A stretch of 64,000 bases of DNA from Erwinia pyri (GTDB taxonomy: Bacteria; Pseudomonadota; Gammaproteobacteria; Enterobacterales; Enterobacteriaceae), in the NCBI RefSeq assembly GCF_030758455.1, contig NZ_CP132353.1, positions 1,426,001-1,490,000 on the forward strand, written 5' to 3'. Numbering within the stretch: the first letter of the stretch is position 1; each line of letters begins with the position of its first letter. Positions 56,528 through 64,000 of this stretch are shown here, piece after piece. The notes under the pieces were generated by a model. It made no database searches. It saw only the letters and a list, made by a program, of their open reading frames with translations, and was not told where the DNA came from. Position numbers and translations under genes: made by a program.

Positions 56528-57693
56528 GCCTGATTATGGTGGACCGCAACCTTAAACGGAGCGAAAAAAAGACCTCGGCGATCATCTGGCTCTGTACGGC
56601 CGCGCTGGTGATTTTCTTTGTCTGGGCACATTTCGCCATTCTGGATGAGGTCACGGTCGGCACCGGTAAGGTTACCCCCTCCAGCCGTGCGCAGGTGATT
56701 GAAAGCCTGGATGGCGGAATTGTCGATCAGCTTAACGTGCATGAAGGGAATATTGTCGAGAAAGGGCAGGTGCTGGCCAGGCTCGATCCTACGCGGTTTC
56801 AGTCGAACTTTGGTGAAGCCGCTTCCAAAGCCCGCACGCTTCGCGCCTCTGCTGAGCGGCTGCGGGCCGAGCTGACGGGCGCCCCGTTGGCCTTCAGCGC
56901 CGAGACCCTTAAGGAGCCGGAGCTGGTGGCACGGGAAACGCAGCTTTATCAGTCCCGTCGTCGCAACCTTTCAGAGACGGTCAGCAACCTGGAGCAGTCA
57001 AAGAAACTGGTGCAGGACGAATTACGCATGACCGCACCGCTGGTAGCCAAAGGGGCGGCAGGGGAGGTGGAGGTGATCCGCCTTCGCCGTCAGGTCAGCG
57101 ATCTGCAGGGAAAAATTGACGAAGCAAAAAATGATTATGCGGTGCGCGCGCGTGAAGAGCAGGTGAAGAACAATGCCGATCTGGATGCACAGCTGCAGGT
57201 AGTGACCGGTAAAGAGGATCAGCTGACCCGCGCCACTATCTACTCGCCGGTGCGCGGCATCGTAAAGGATATTCAGGTTACAACCGTGGGCGGCGTGTTA
57301 CAGCCCGGCGGCAAACTGATGGAGATCGTGCCGCTGGAAGATCAGCTACTGATTGAAACACGCCTTAACCCACGAGATATCGCCTATATCAGGCCGGGGC
57401 TGCCCGCCACGGTGAAGGTCACCGCTTACGACTCCTCCATCTATGGCGACTTGCCAGGCGAAGTGGAAACCGTCTCGCCGGATACGCTTCAGGATGAGGT
57501 AAAACGCGATCAGTACTACTACCGTGTTTACGTCCGTACACAAAAAGCGGAGTTGACCAACAAAGCGGGGAGGACATTCCCTATCGTGCCGGGAATGGTG
57601 GCCAATGTGGAGATTAAAACGGGTCAAAAATCGGTGATGGATTATCTGATTAAGCCGCTGAATAAAGTTAAAGAATCGATGAGAGAACGCTAG
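56524..57693 (+). CDS. HlyD-family type I secretion adaptor (LapC/BapD-like)
   Basis: 389-aa membrane-fusion protein. A single N-terminal transmembrane helix lies at about residues 19-37 (IIWLCTAALVIFFVWAHF). A lipoyl half-motif with IESLDGGIVDQLNVHEGNIV, a coiled-coil hairpin at about 95-220, and the second half RATIYSPVRGIVKDIQVTT follow. The C-terminal beta-barrel signature is PIVPGMVANVEIKTGQKSVM. Translationally coupled to the ABC gene (ATGA). Last gene of the cluster. Confidence 0.95.
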   Translation: MSLIMVDRNLKRSEKKTSAIIWLCTAALVIFFVWAHFAILDEVTVGTGKVTPSSRAQVIESLDGGIVDQLNVHEGNIVEKGQVLARLDPTRFQSNFGEAASKARTLRASAERLRAELTGAPLAFSAETLKEPELVARETQLYQSRRRNLSETVSNLEQSKKLVQDELRMTAPLVAKGAAGEVEVIRLRRQVSDLQGKIDEAKNDYAVRAREEQVKNNADLDAQLQVVTGKEDQLTRATIYSPVRGIVKDIQVTTVGGVLQPGGKLMEIVPLEDQLLIETRLNPRDIAYIRPGLPATVKVTAYDSSIYGDLPGEVETVSPDTLQDEVKRDQYYYRVYVRTQKAELTNKAGRTFPIVPGMVANVEIKTGQKSVMDYLIKPLNKVKESMRER

Positions 57694-57697
57694 AAAT

Positions 57698-57766
57698 ATA
57701 ACGCCACTGAATAGTCCAGTAATGTTACTTTCTGATATTAATTAACATGACTTTGAGTGGCGTTAT
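57698..57766 (+). other. Long-loop inverted repeat after secretion operon
   Basis: ATAACGCCACT (57698-57708) and AGTGGCGTTAT (57756-57766) are perfect inverted repeats 47 bp apart, with a further TAATGTTA/TTAACAT pairing inside. It begins right after the HlyD-family stop and may act as a terminator or mRNA 3' end. Confidence 0.5.
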
Positions 57767-57873
57767 TCATTATTAATTTGTGCTGAAAGAGGGAGGAAAA
57801 ACGCTGCGAGGAAGGGTTATTATGTGGGGGTGATTATCTTTACTTTAATTGACGTTAAGCGGGAAAAAAGGAT

Positions 57874-57966
57874 AAAAAAATGCCGAACACAAGGTTCGGC
57901 GGGAAATAGGGTAAAACATCACATTCGGGGTGAATGAAGGTAATACTTAAACAAAATGATGATAGC
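57874..57966 (-). ncRNA. micF: MicF antisense sRNA
   Basis: Hfq-dependent sRNA that represses ompF translation. On the minus strand it begins GCTATCATCATT, identical to the E. coli MicF 5' end, followed by segments matching ATTACC-TTCATTCA and GAATGT-TTTACCCTATTTC. The terminator is GCCGAAC-cttgt-GTTCGGC followed by A then seven Ts. Length 93 nt, the same as E. coli. It is divergent from ompC, the conserved arrangement, and is probably activated by OmpR, SoxS, MarA or Rob as in E. coli. Confidence 0.9.
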
Positions 57967-57972
57967 GGGATC

Positions 57973-57978
57973 ATTGTA
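57973..57978 (-). promoter_or_regulatory. micF promoter -10
   Basis: TACAAT on the minus strand lies 6 bp before the predicted MicF first base. Confidence 0.6.
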
Positions 57979-58121
57979 TAACCTGATGACCATATTTTTT
58001 TATCATTCAGTGCTCAGCAGCACTCTTATGCCTAACCCTATGAATTACAGGAACAAGGTATTTTTATGACGTTAAGTGCTATATTTTTTATCAATACGTG
58101 CTGATGAAAAGTTCCCCAAAA

Positions 58122-58182
58122 GTTACATTTGGCAATATATATTTTACACTCTGAAACCCATTCGGAAATTTAGTATCATTTT
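58122..58182 (+). promoter_or_regulatory. ompC promoter with OmpR-box array
   Basis: Three successive 20-bp segments resemble the C1-C2-C3 OmpR sites of E. coli ompC: TTACATTTGGCA, TTTTACACTCTGAAACC and GGAAATTTAGTATCATTT. The last overlaps the core promoter. The leader below (AGTGGCAAAATAAGGCACATAA then AGAGGGTAATAAA) also resembles that of E. coli. Confidence 0.7.
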
Positions 58183-58287
58183 CTTTATAGATTATTACTC
58201 CTGCCGCACTAACATGGCTCTGCCGGCTGAATTTTCGACGTTCAGCACGCAGTGGCAAAATAAGGCACATAACTAGAGGGTAATAAA

Positions 58288-59403
58288 ATGAAACTTCGAG
58301 TTCTCTCCCTGATGGTCCCAGCGATGCTGATCGCCGGTTCAGCAGGTGCGGCAGAGATCTATAACAAAGATGGCAACAAGCTTGACCTCTTTGGCAAAGT
58401 AGACGGCCTGCACTATTTTTCCGATAACGACGGTTCTGACGGCGATCAGTCCTATGTTCGCTTTGGTTTTAAAGGCGAAACCCAGATCAGCAACGAGCTG
58501 ACCGGCTACGGTCAGTGGGAATACCAGGCCGCACTGAATAACGCTGAGACTCAAGGCACCGCTAACAGCTATACCCGCGTAGGTTTTGCCGGTCTGAAAT
58601 TTGGCGATGCCGGATCGCTGGATTATGGTCGTAACTATGGCGTGGCGTATGACATCGGCGCATGGACTGACGTCCTGCCTGAATTCGGTGGTGATACCTA
58701 TGGCGCAGACAACTTTATGTTCCAGCGCTCTAATGGTGTGGCAACCTACCGTAACAATAACTTCTTTGGTCTGGTCGATGGCCTGAACTTTGCGATTCAG
58801 TATCAGGGCAAAAACGACAGTGCAACCGAACTGGGCGGACGTGATGTTCTGGCTGGCAACGGCGATGGATGGGGTCTCTCCACCACTTACGATCTGGGCG
58901 AAGGATTCGGTATCGGTGCGGCAATGTTCAGCTCCGATCGTACCAACGAACAGAACGGCGGCGCAGCGGGTACCGACACCATTCTGGGTCGCGGCGATAA
59001 AGCTACCGCTTATACCGGCGGTCTGAAATATGACGCTAACAACATCTACCTGGCTGCCATGTACACCCGCTCGCAAAACGCTACCCGTTTTGGTGCCAGC
59101 AATGCGACTACCTACGGCTATGCTAACACCGCAGATAACTGGGAACTGGTTGCTCAGTATCAGTTCGACTTCGGTCTGCGTCCATCCCTGGCCTTCGTCA
59201 GCTCTCGCGGCAGCGACATTGAAGGTTACGGCTCGCAGAACCTGAAAAAATATGTTGATGTGGGGGCGACCTACTACTTCAACAAAAACATGTCCACCTA
59301 TGTTGATTACCAAATCAACCTGCTGGATGACAACAACTTTACCGACGCTACCGGCATCAACACTGATGACGTTGTGGCGCTGGGTCTGGTTTACCAGTTC
59401 TGA
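58288..59403 (+). CDS. ompC: Outer membrane porin OmpC/OmpF type
   Basis: 371-aa general porin, 16-stranded trimeric barrel. The signal peptide [21 protein letters not shown] is cleaved before [19 protein letters not shown]. The constriction loop L3 has [16 protein letters not shown]. It ends with the canonical aromatic C terminus GLVYQF. The identity as ompC rather than another porin rests on the divergent micF, the OmpR-box promoter and the neighbour apbE. Confidence 0.95.
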   Translation: MKLRVLSLMVPAMLIAGSAGAAEIYNKDGNKLDLFGKVDGLHYFSDNDGSDGDQSYVRFGFKGETQISNELTGYGQWEYQAALNNAETQGTANSYTRVGFAGLKFGDAGSLDYGRNYGVAYDIGAWTDVLPEFGGDTYGADNFMFQRSNGVATYRNNNFFGLVDGLNFAIQYQGKNDSATELGGRDVLAGNGDGWGLSTTYDLGEGFGIGAAMFSSDRTNEQNGGAAGTDTILGRGDKATAYTGGLKYDANNIYLAAMYTRSQNATRFGASNATTYGYANTADNWELVAQYQFDFGLRPSLAFVSSRGSDIEGYGSQNLKKYVDVGATYYFNKNMSTYVDYQINLLDDNNFTDATGINTDDVVALGLVYQF

Positions 59404-59410
59404 GTTGTCA

Positions 59411-59441
59411 GGGAGCGCAGGCCGCTGCGCTCCCTTGTTTT
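59411..59441 (+). terminator. Rho-independent terminator of ompC
   Basis: GGGAGCGCAG-gccg-CTGCGCTCCC followed by TTGTTTT. Confidence 0.92.
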
Positions 59442-59478
59442 ACTGCCGTTCCCTTCTGACTTCCTGTCGTTTTTTTCG

Positions 59479-59607
59479 CTAGTTATTTGTCCGATGATGC
59501 CGGTAACGTGGACGAAAGAGCTGTTTGGTATGCGTCTGCTTGTAATGCTTATAGCCTGAAAAGATAATCAGCCCCAGGCTCACGGCAAGGAGGAGGTAAT
59601 AGATCAT
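59479..59607 (-). CDS. 42-aa single-pass membrane protein
   Basis: Starts MIYYLLLAVSLGLIIFSGY and ends in a basic tail HYKQTHTKQLFRPRYRHHRT. One transmembrane helix covers about residues 3-19, with a positively charged C terminus that predicts an N-out/C-in topology. The ATG at 59607 is preceded by AAAGGAGATCCT, a near-perfect ribosome-binding site. A 44-codon longer frame upstream has no such signal. It is convergent with ompC across the ompC terminator and divergent from apbE. I do not recognise a named family. Confidence 0.7.
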   Translation of the reverse strand: MIYYLLLAVSLGLIIFSGYKHYKQTHTKQLFRPRYRHHRTNN

Positions 59608-59765
59608 AGGATCTCCTTTGAAATCACTTATTGGCAGCCTTTCCGGCATGCGTTCACCACGTATCCTGATGAGCAACCGGGATAAGATCAAGCGGGTTTT
59701 TCCGCGGATAACTGCCTGAAATAGCTCCTTTCGGACCAAAATTTACTACAGGTTGATTGCGTTTA

Positions 59766-60809
59766 ATGAAGAAGATTTGGCTGTATTCTATTGCTACGGC
59801 AGCATTTATTATGCTTTCAGGGTGTGACGATCATAACCAGAGTCGCGACCATTCCGCGCTGGTTTTAGAAGGACGCACAATGGGAACATTCTGGCGGATT
59901 AGCCTGGCAAACGTCGCCCCGGAGCGCAAAGTTAGCCTGCAAAAAGCGGTACAGCAGCAGTTAGATGAAGACGATCGTCAGCTCTCGACGTGGAAAAAAG
60001 AGTCCGTGCTGTCACGCTTTAATCAGTATCGCGGCAGTGAACCTCAGCCGGTCAGCGATAACATGGCTGATATCGTTACCCTCTCTCTGCGCATTGGCAA
60101 GATGACCGACGGGGCGATGAACATTACCGTGGGTCCGCTGGTGAATTTATGGGGGTTCGGCCCTGAAAAGCAGCCGGTCAGAACGCCGGACCAGGCAGAG
60201 ATCGACGCCGCTAAGGCGCTGACAGGGCTACAGCATCTCCGCGTTATTCAGCGTGCCGATGGAGCCTACCTGCAGAAGGACTTGCCCGATCTCTATGTTG
60301 ACCTCTCTACGATGGGAGAAGGGTTCGCCACTGACCACCTTGCCAGACTGATGGAGGAGGAGGGGATTACTGATTACCTCGTCTCCGTGGGCGGTGCGGT
60401 GCTGACGCGCGGCAAAAACGCGCAGGGTCAGCCCTGGAAGGTAGCGATTCAAAAGCCCACGGATAAAGAGAACGCCGTGCAGGCAGTGGTCGATCTGCAG
60501 GGGCACGGCATCAGTACCTCCGGCAGCTATCGCAACTATTATGAACTGGATGGTAAACGCCTTTCGCATGTGATCGATCCGGCGACGGGGCGCCCCATTC
60601 AGCATAAACTGGTTTCTGCCACGGTGATCGCCACCACGGCGCTGGAAGCGGATGGCTGGGATACCGGACTGATGGTGCTGGGCGAAGAGAAAGCCAAAGC
60701 GCTGGCGCTGCGTGAACATCTGGCGGTCTATCTGATTCAGAAGCAGGAGGACGGCTTTACCACATGGATGTCGCCGCAGTTTAAAGCCTTTATTCTGCCG
60801 CAACAGTAA
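59766..60809 (+). CDS. apbE: FAD:protein FMN transferase ApbE (lipoprotein)
   Basis: Periplasmic lipoprotein that attaches FMN to target proteins (for example Nqr/Rnf subunits). About 347 aa. The start MKKIWLYSIATAAF at 59766 is preferred. A TTG three codons earlier is possible and better spaced from AGG. Lipobox MLSGC (lipid-modified Cys about residue 20). Family motifs: LEGRTMGTFWRIS, TDGAMNITVGPLVNLWGFG, YVDLSTMGEGFATDHL, and KRLSHVIDPATGRPI with TALEADGWDTGLMVLG (Mg/FAD site). 20 bp before alkB. Confidence 0.96.
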   Translation: MKKIWLYSIATAAFIMLSGCDDHNQSRDHSALVLEGRTMGTFWRISLANVAPERKVSLQKAVQQQLDEDDRQLSTWKKESVLSRFNQYRGSEPQPVSDNMADIVTLSLRIGKMTDGAMNITVGPLVNLWGFGPEKQPVRTPDQAEIDAAKALTGLQHLRVIQRADGAYLQKDLPDLYVDLSTMGEGFATDHLARLMEEEGITDYLVSVGGAVLTRGKNAQGQPWKVAIQKPTDKENAVQAVVDLQGHGISTSGSYRNYYELDGKRLSHVIDPATGRPIQHKLVSATVIATTALEADGWDTGLMVLGEEKAKALALREHLAVYLIQKQEDGFTTWMSPQFKAFILPQQ

Positions 60810-60829
60810 GCAACAGCGGAGGAGTTATC

Positions 60830-61474
60830 ATGCTGGATTTGTTTAGTGAAGAAGCACCGTGGGCCGAGCCTCTGGCGGATGGCGCAGTGATCCTGCGGCG
60901 GCGTGCCCGGGATGAAGCCGAAGCGCTGATGAAGCTGGTGGAAGAGGTTTCCGCTCAGAACCCGTTTCATCACCGCATCACCCCCGGTGGCCACCGCATG
61001 TCGGTGGCGATGACCAACTGCGGCGATTTCGGCTGGTCCACGGACTCAAGAGGCTACCAGTACAGCGAACGCGACAACCTCAGCGGCCGCCGCTGGCCTG
61101 AGATGCCGGACCCTTTTCGTCTTCTTGCCAGAGCCTGTGCGGAAGCGGCGGGCTTCCCGCAATTTTCGCCCGATGCCTGCCTGATCAATCGCTATGAGCC
61201 AGGCGCCAGACTCACGCTGCATCAGGATAAAGATGAACAGGATCTGAAGCAGCCGATCGTTTCCGTCTCGCTCGGGCTGCCGGCGGTTTTCCAGTTTGGC
61301 GGTTTTGACCGCAGCGATGCCACCCAGCGGGTGCTGCTGGAGCATGGCGATGTGGTGGTCTGGGGCGGCCCCTCGCGGCTCAGGTTCCACGGCATTCTGC
61401 CGCTTAAGCCCGGTATTCATCCTGTGACCGGCGCTTTCCGCTTTAACCTGACCTTCCGGCGCGCTTTTCGCTAG
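60830..61474 (+). CDS. alkB: Alpha-ketoglutarate-dependent DNA dioxygenase AlkB
   Basis: Fe(II)/2-oxoglutarate dioxygenase that removes 1-methyladenine and 3-methylcytosine. 214 aa (E. coli 216). The metal ligands are LHQDKDE (His, Asp) and RLRFHGI (His). The 2OG-binding arginine lies in RFNLTFRR. The ATG follows GGAGGAGTTATC. In E. coli it lies in an ada-alkB operon; here apbE directly precedes it and no ada is present in the window. Confidence 0.97.
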   Translation: MLDLFSEEAPWAEPLADGAVILRRRARDEAEALMKLVEEVSAQNPFHHRITPGGHRMSVAMTNCGDFGWSTDSRGYQYSERDNLSGRRWPEMPDPFRLLARACAEAAGFPQFSPDACLINRYEPGARLTLHQDKDEQDLKQPIVSVSLGLPAVFQFGGFDRSDATQRVLLEHGDVVVWGGPSRLRFHGILPLKPGIHPVTGAFRFNLTFRRAFR

Positions 61475-61562
61475 CGGAAAAGGGAGCAGATGAGAATTAT
61501 AATTGATATCGTCTGGCGACTCATTAAACTGCACACTGCCTTGTTCTTACCTGGATGGTGTC

Positions 61563-63215
61563 ATGGAGTTGCTTCGCGTGGTTTACCGGCAATATCGCTG
61601 GCCTTTTGTTTTCGTTATTGTTCTCAGCCTGCTTAGTGCGGCGCTTGGCATCGGGCTGATCGCTTTTATCAACCGCGAGCTGATTGTGGCCCTGAACTCC
61701 TCAGTCTGGGTACTGCCTGAATTCCTGGGACTGCTGCTGCTGTTGATGGCCGTGACGCTTGCTTCTCAGCTTGCCCTGACGCTGCTTGGACACCATTTTG
61801 TTTATCGTCTGCGCGGTGAATTTATCAAACGTATTCTCGATACCCAGGTCGAGCGTATCGAGCAAATTGGCAGCGCACAGCTGCTGGCCGGACTGACCAG
61901 CGACGTGCGCAACATCACCATCGCTTTTGTCCGTCTGCCCGAGCTGATTCAGGGAATTATCCTTACCCTGGGCGCAGCGGCCTACCTCGCCTGGCTATCG
62001 CCGGAAATGCTGTTTATCACCGCCGTCTGGGTGGCGATTACCATTACTGGCGGCTGGCTGCTGGTGGCAAAGGTCTACCGTCATATGGCCAGGCTGCGTG
62101 AAATCGAGGACCACCTCTATACGGACTACCAGACCATTATTGAAGGGCGGAAAGAGCTGGCCCTTAACCGCCAGCGCGCTCATCTCATCTATGAAACGGT
62201 TTATCAGGAAGATGCCCGCAGCTACCGGCACCATATTGTGCGCGCCGATACTTTCCATCTCAGCGCGGTAAACTGGTCAAATATCATGATGCTGGGCGCA
62301 ATTGGCCTGGTGTTCTATATGGCCAACGGCCTCGGCTGGGCGAATACCGCCGTCGCGGCGACCTATTCACTGACGCTGCTGTTCCTGCGTACACCCCTGC
62401 TCTCAGCCGTGGGAGCACTGCCTACGCTGCTCACTGCTCAGGTAGCGTTTGATAAGCTAAACACCTTCCAGCTGACGGCGTACCAGCCACAGTTCAGCGT
62501 TCCTCCCGTCAGCAAAAACTGGCAGACGCTGGAGCTACGCAATCTTGTTTTTCATTATGGCGATCGCGGTTTTGCCGTCGGGCCGGTCAACATGACGCTG
62601 AAGCGCGGAGAGCTGGTTTTCCTGATTGGTGGCAACGGTAGCGGAAAATCGACGCTGGCGATGCTGCTCACCGGGCTTTACCAGCCGGTATCCGGGCAGA
62701 TCCTGCTGGATGGCGAAGTAATAGAAGCCGCAAATCTTGAGAGCTACCGCAGCCTGTTTTCAGCCGTGTTTACTGATGTGCATCTTTTCGACCGGTTAAT
62801 CGACAACAAAGGGGAAGCCGCCGATCCGGCTAAAGTGCAACTCTGGCTTGAACGCCTGAAAATGCAGGACAAAATCAAGCTGGAAGGCAACAAGGTGCTT
62901 AATCTTAAGCTGTCGAAAGGGCAGAGCAAGCGGCTGGCCCTGCTGCTGGCTACCGCTGAACAGCGCGACATTTTGCTGCTGGATGAGTGGGCGGCTGACC
63001 AGGATCCTCACTTCCGCCGTATCTTCTATCGTGAACTGCTGCCGTGGCTGCAGGAGATGGGGAAAACGGTCTTTGCCATCAGCCATGACGATCACTATTT
63101 CCTGCATGCTGACCGCCTGCTGGAGATGCGTGAAGGGAAGCTGAGCGAACTGACCGGGGAAGAGCGGGAGCTGGCTACCCTGGATGCGGTGAAACGCACA
63201 GACGTTGTAATGTAA
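61563..63215 (+). CDS. yojI: Multidrug/peptide ABC exporter YojI
   Basis: Fused permease-ATPase of the cyclic-peptide exporter type; E. coli YojI exports microcin J25 and cysteine, with TolC. 550 aa (E. coli 547). The start [15 protein letters not shown] at 61563 matches. The open frame extends 20 codons upstream without homology. Six transmembrane helices lie in about residues 10-310. The ATPase has GGNGSGKST (Walker A), [16 protein letters not shown] (a signature with Lys, LSKGQ, as in E. coli YojI), [13 protein letters not shown] (Walker B with the family DEW) and AISHDDHYF (H-loop). Confidence 0.95.
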   Translation: MELLRVVYRQYRWPFVFVIVLSLLSAALGIGLIAFINRELIVALNSSVWVLPEFLGLLLLLMAVTLASQLALTLLGHHFVYRLRGEFIKRILDTQVERIEQIGSAQLLAGLTSDVRNITIAFVRLPELIQGIILTLGAAAYLAWLSPEMLFITAVWVAITITGGWLLVAKVYRHMARLREIEDHLYTDYQTIIEGRKELALNRQRAHLIYETVYQEDARSYRHHIVRADTFHLSAVNWSNIMMLGAIGLVFYMANGLGWANTAVAATYSLTLLFLRTPLLSAVGALPTLLTAQVAFDKLNTFQLTAYQPQFSVPPVSKNWQTLELRNLVFHYGDRGFAVGPVNMTLKRGELVFLIGGNGSGKSTLAMLLTGLYQPVSGQILLDGEVIEAANLESYRSLFSAVFTDVHLFDRLIDNKGEAADPAKVQLWLERLKMQDKIKLEGNKVLNLKLSKGQSKRLALLLATAEQRDILLLDEWAADQDPHFRRIFYRELLPWLQEMGKTVFAISHDDHYFLHADRLLEMREGKLSELTGEERELATLDAVKRTDVVM

Positions 63216-63297
63216 CCGCGGCATCAACAAGGGTTAGTGCCGTAATCTTGTGCTGAAGCAGGATAATAACCGCCTTGCGATGCCGCAGGGCGAAGGA

Positions 63298-63423
63298 TAT
63301 CGCCGCTGAGACGCAGCCTGGCGTATGCCTTTCTCAGAGTATCTCAACGATCCACCAGCGTATCGCCGCTGGGGTACAGACTGGCGTTTCTCTGCCTCAG
63401 AGTACCTCAACGATCCAGGTGAG
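63298..63423. repeat. 63-bp imperfect tandem duplication at the end of the PPTase gene
   Basis: Unit A (63298-63360) and unit B (63361-63423) share TATCGCCGCTG, TGGCGT, CTCAGAGTA and CTCAACGATCCA at a fixed 63-bp offset. Unit B contains the last codons of the minus-strand transferase gene (WIVEVL-stop). Unit A preserves the same codons (WIVEIL-stop) outside the gene. Confidence 0.8.
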
Positions 63424-64000
63424 AATGCGGGTGGAGGTTCTCTCAACCCGCCCGGTAAATTCTCTGCCTGCCGGAAAGTCGCTGGAGTGCGAAGTTGTTA
63501 ACCGCAGCACCACTTTCTCTGCCTGCGGCGAGCAGAACACGATTTCTGCCTCGCTGAAGCTCATGAATTTTCTGAGCCTGGGATAGAGCGCTTTATAAAG
63601 ACTCTCTTTCAGCGAAAAGGCCAGGGTCAGCGCATCGGGGAAGGGCAGACCGCACTCAAGCAATCTCTGTTTTTCCCTCTGCGTGATAATATTCTCCTGC
63701 ATCGCTTCTGCCGTCTCTGCCCGCATCACCTCTTCACTGTCTACCCCTAACAGTTTGCCGCTCTCCGTTTCAGCCAGCAGCAGCGCTATTTTCTGCGTGC
63801 TGTGTGAGAGCGAGCCGGAGAAGCCCGCTGGCCAGACCGGCGCTCTCTCCGCATCGTTGGTGAGAATCCAGGGATCGGCTCCCAGGCGGCAGAGCGCGTG
63901 ACGTACCAGCGCTCTGCTGGCAAGATATTCTGCACGGCGTTTCCTGACCGCCTTATTCAAATGCAGCGGGAGAGGCAACCGCAGAGTAGTAAAGAGCCGT
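63397..64000 (-). CDS. 4'-phosphopantetheinyl transferase, EntD-like (5' end outside window)
   Basis: Transfers phosphopantetheine from CoA to carrier proteins. The frame stays open past 64000 on the minus strand (reading RLFTTLRLPLPLHL before the track's TTG), so the true start lies outside. At least 201 codons are present. Superfamily motifs: PVWPAGFSGSLSHS, GVDSEEV (Mg-binding Asp/Glu) and LAFSLKESLYKALYP (FSxKES-YK). Such enzymes serve siderophore or other NRPS/PKS systems, but no biosynthetic cluster is visible here. yojI in E. coli is followed by mqo instead, so this is a local difference. Confidence 0.85.
   Translation of the reverse strand, partial: RLFTTLRLPLPLHLNKAVRKRRAEYLASRALVRHALCRLGADPWILTNDAERAPVWPAGFSGSLSHSTQKIALLLAETESGKLLGVDSEEVMRAETAEAMQENIITQREKQRLLECGLPFPDALTLAFSLKESLYKALYPRLRKFMSFSEAEIVFCSPQAEKVVLRLTTSHSSDFPAGREFTGRVERTSTRILTWIVEVL

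Noticed and set aside
58076..58276. 66-codon open frame upstream of ompC
   Set aside because: It overlaps the OmpR-box promoter and leader, which resemble E. coli ompC regulatory DNA.
58339..59313. 324-codon antisense open frame in ompC
   Set aside because: Mirror frame of the porin gene with no homology or start signal.
62920..62934. Signature motif LSKGQ in YojI as a sign of a dead ATPase
   Set aside because: E. coli YojI also has LSKGQ and is functional; Walker A and B are intact.
63234..63586. Two overlapping small open frames with internally repeated peptides (both strands) after yojI
   Set aside because: Their peptide repeats come from the 63-bp DNA duplication; one frame overlaps the transferase gene and neither has a start signal.

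Overview
The window is a chromosomal segment of an enterobacterium. Gene order and protein sequences follow the Escherichia coli nuo-men-nrd-gyrA-rcs-ompC backbone, but with the mixture of gains and losses typical of Erwinia/Pantoea-type bacteria. The genus assignment is inference; membership of Enterobacterales is well supported by close matches to E. coli NuoLMN, ElaA/ElaB, MenFDHBCE, NrdAB-YfaE, UbiG, GyrA, RcsCDB, MicF, OmpC, ApbE, AlkB and YojI.

Layout. 1-4.9 kb: the end of the NADH dehydrogenase I operon (nuoL partial, nuoM, nuoN). 5-9.3 kb: elaA, a glucan-modifying opgD with a consensus CRP site upstream, a LysR regulator divergent from a VOC-fold protein, and the RpoS-type stress gene elaB. 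9.4-16.5 kb: the full menaquinone operon menF-menD-menH-menB-menC-menE. A decayed catalase fragment lies behind it at 16.6-16.8 kb. 16.8-18 kb: a CinA-like protein, convergent with yfaE-nrdB-nrdA (class Ia ribonucleotide reductase and its ferredoxin), whose promoter carries two DnaA boxes and two NrdR boxes. 22.4-26 kb: ubiG divergent from gyrA. 26-33.5 kb: rcsC convergent with rcsB-rcsD, with an MFS transporter immediately upstream of rcsD in the same direction.

34.3-57.7 kb is the accessory core: a single 18.2-kb gene for a 6082-residue BapA-type adhesin (N-terminal prefix domain, Gly/Asp linker, about 56 Ig-like repeats, type I secretion tail), followed by its TolC-like outer-membrane factor, ABC exporter and HlyD-type adaptor. 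In E. coli rcsD and micF-ompC are neighbours. Here the adhesin/secretion cluster and the MFS gene lie between them, so the cluster looks like an insertion at that junction. The adhesin repeats are arranged in multi-domain super-repeats. 57.9-64 kb returns to the backbone: MicF sRNA, ompC, a 42-codon membrane peptide gene, apbE, alkB (without ada), yojI, and the 3' part of an EntD-like phosphopantetheinyl transferase whose end is tandemly duplicated.

Together the window covers respiration (Nuo, menaquinone, ubiquinone), DNA precursor supply and topology, envelope stress signalling (Rcs, OmpR/MicF targets), and a large biofilm/adhesion system placed beside envelope regulators.
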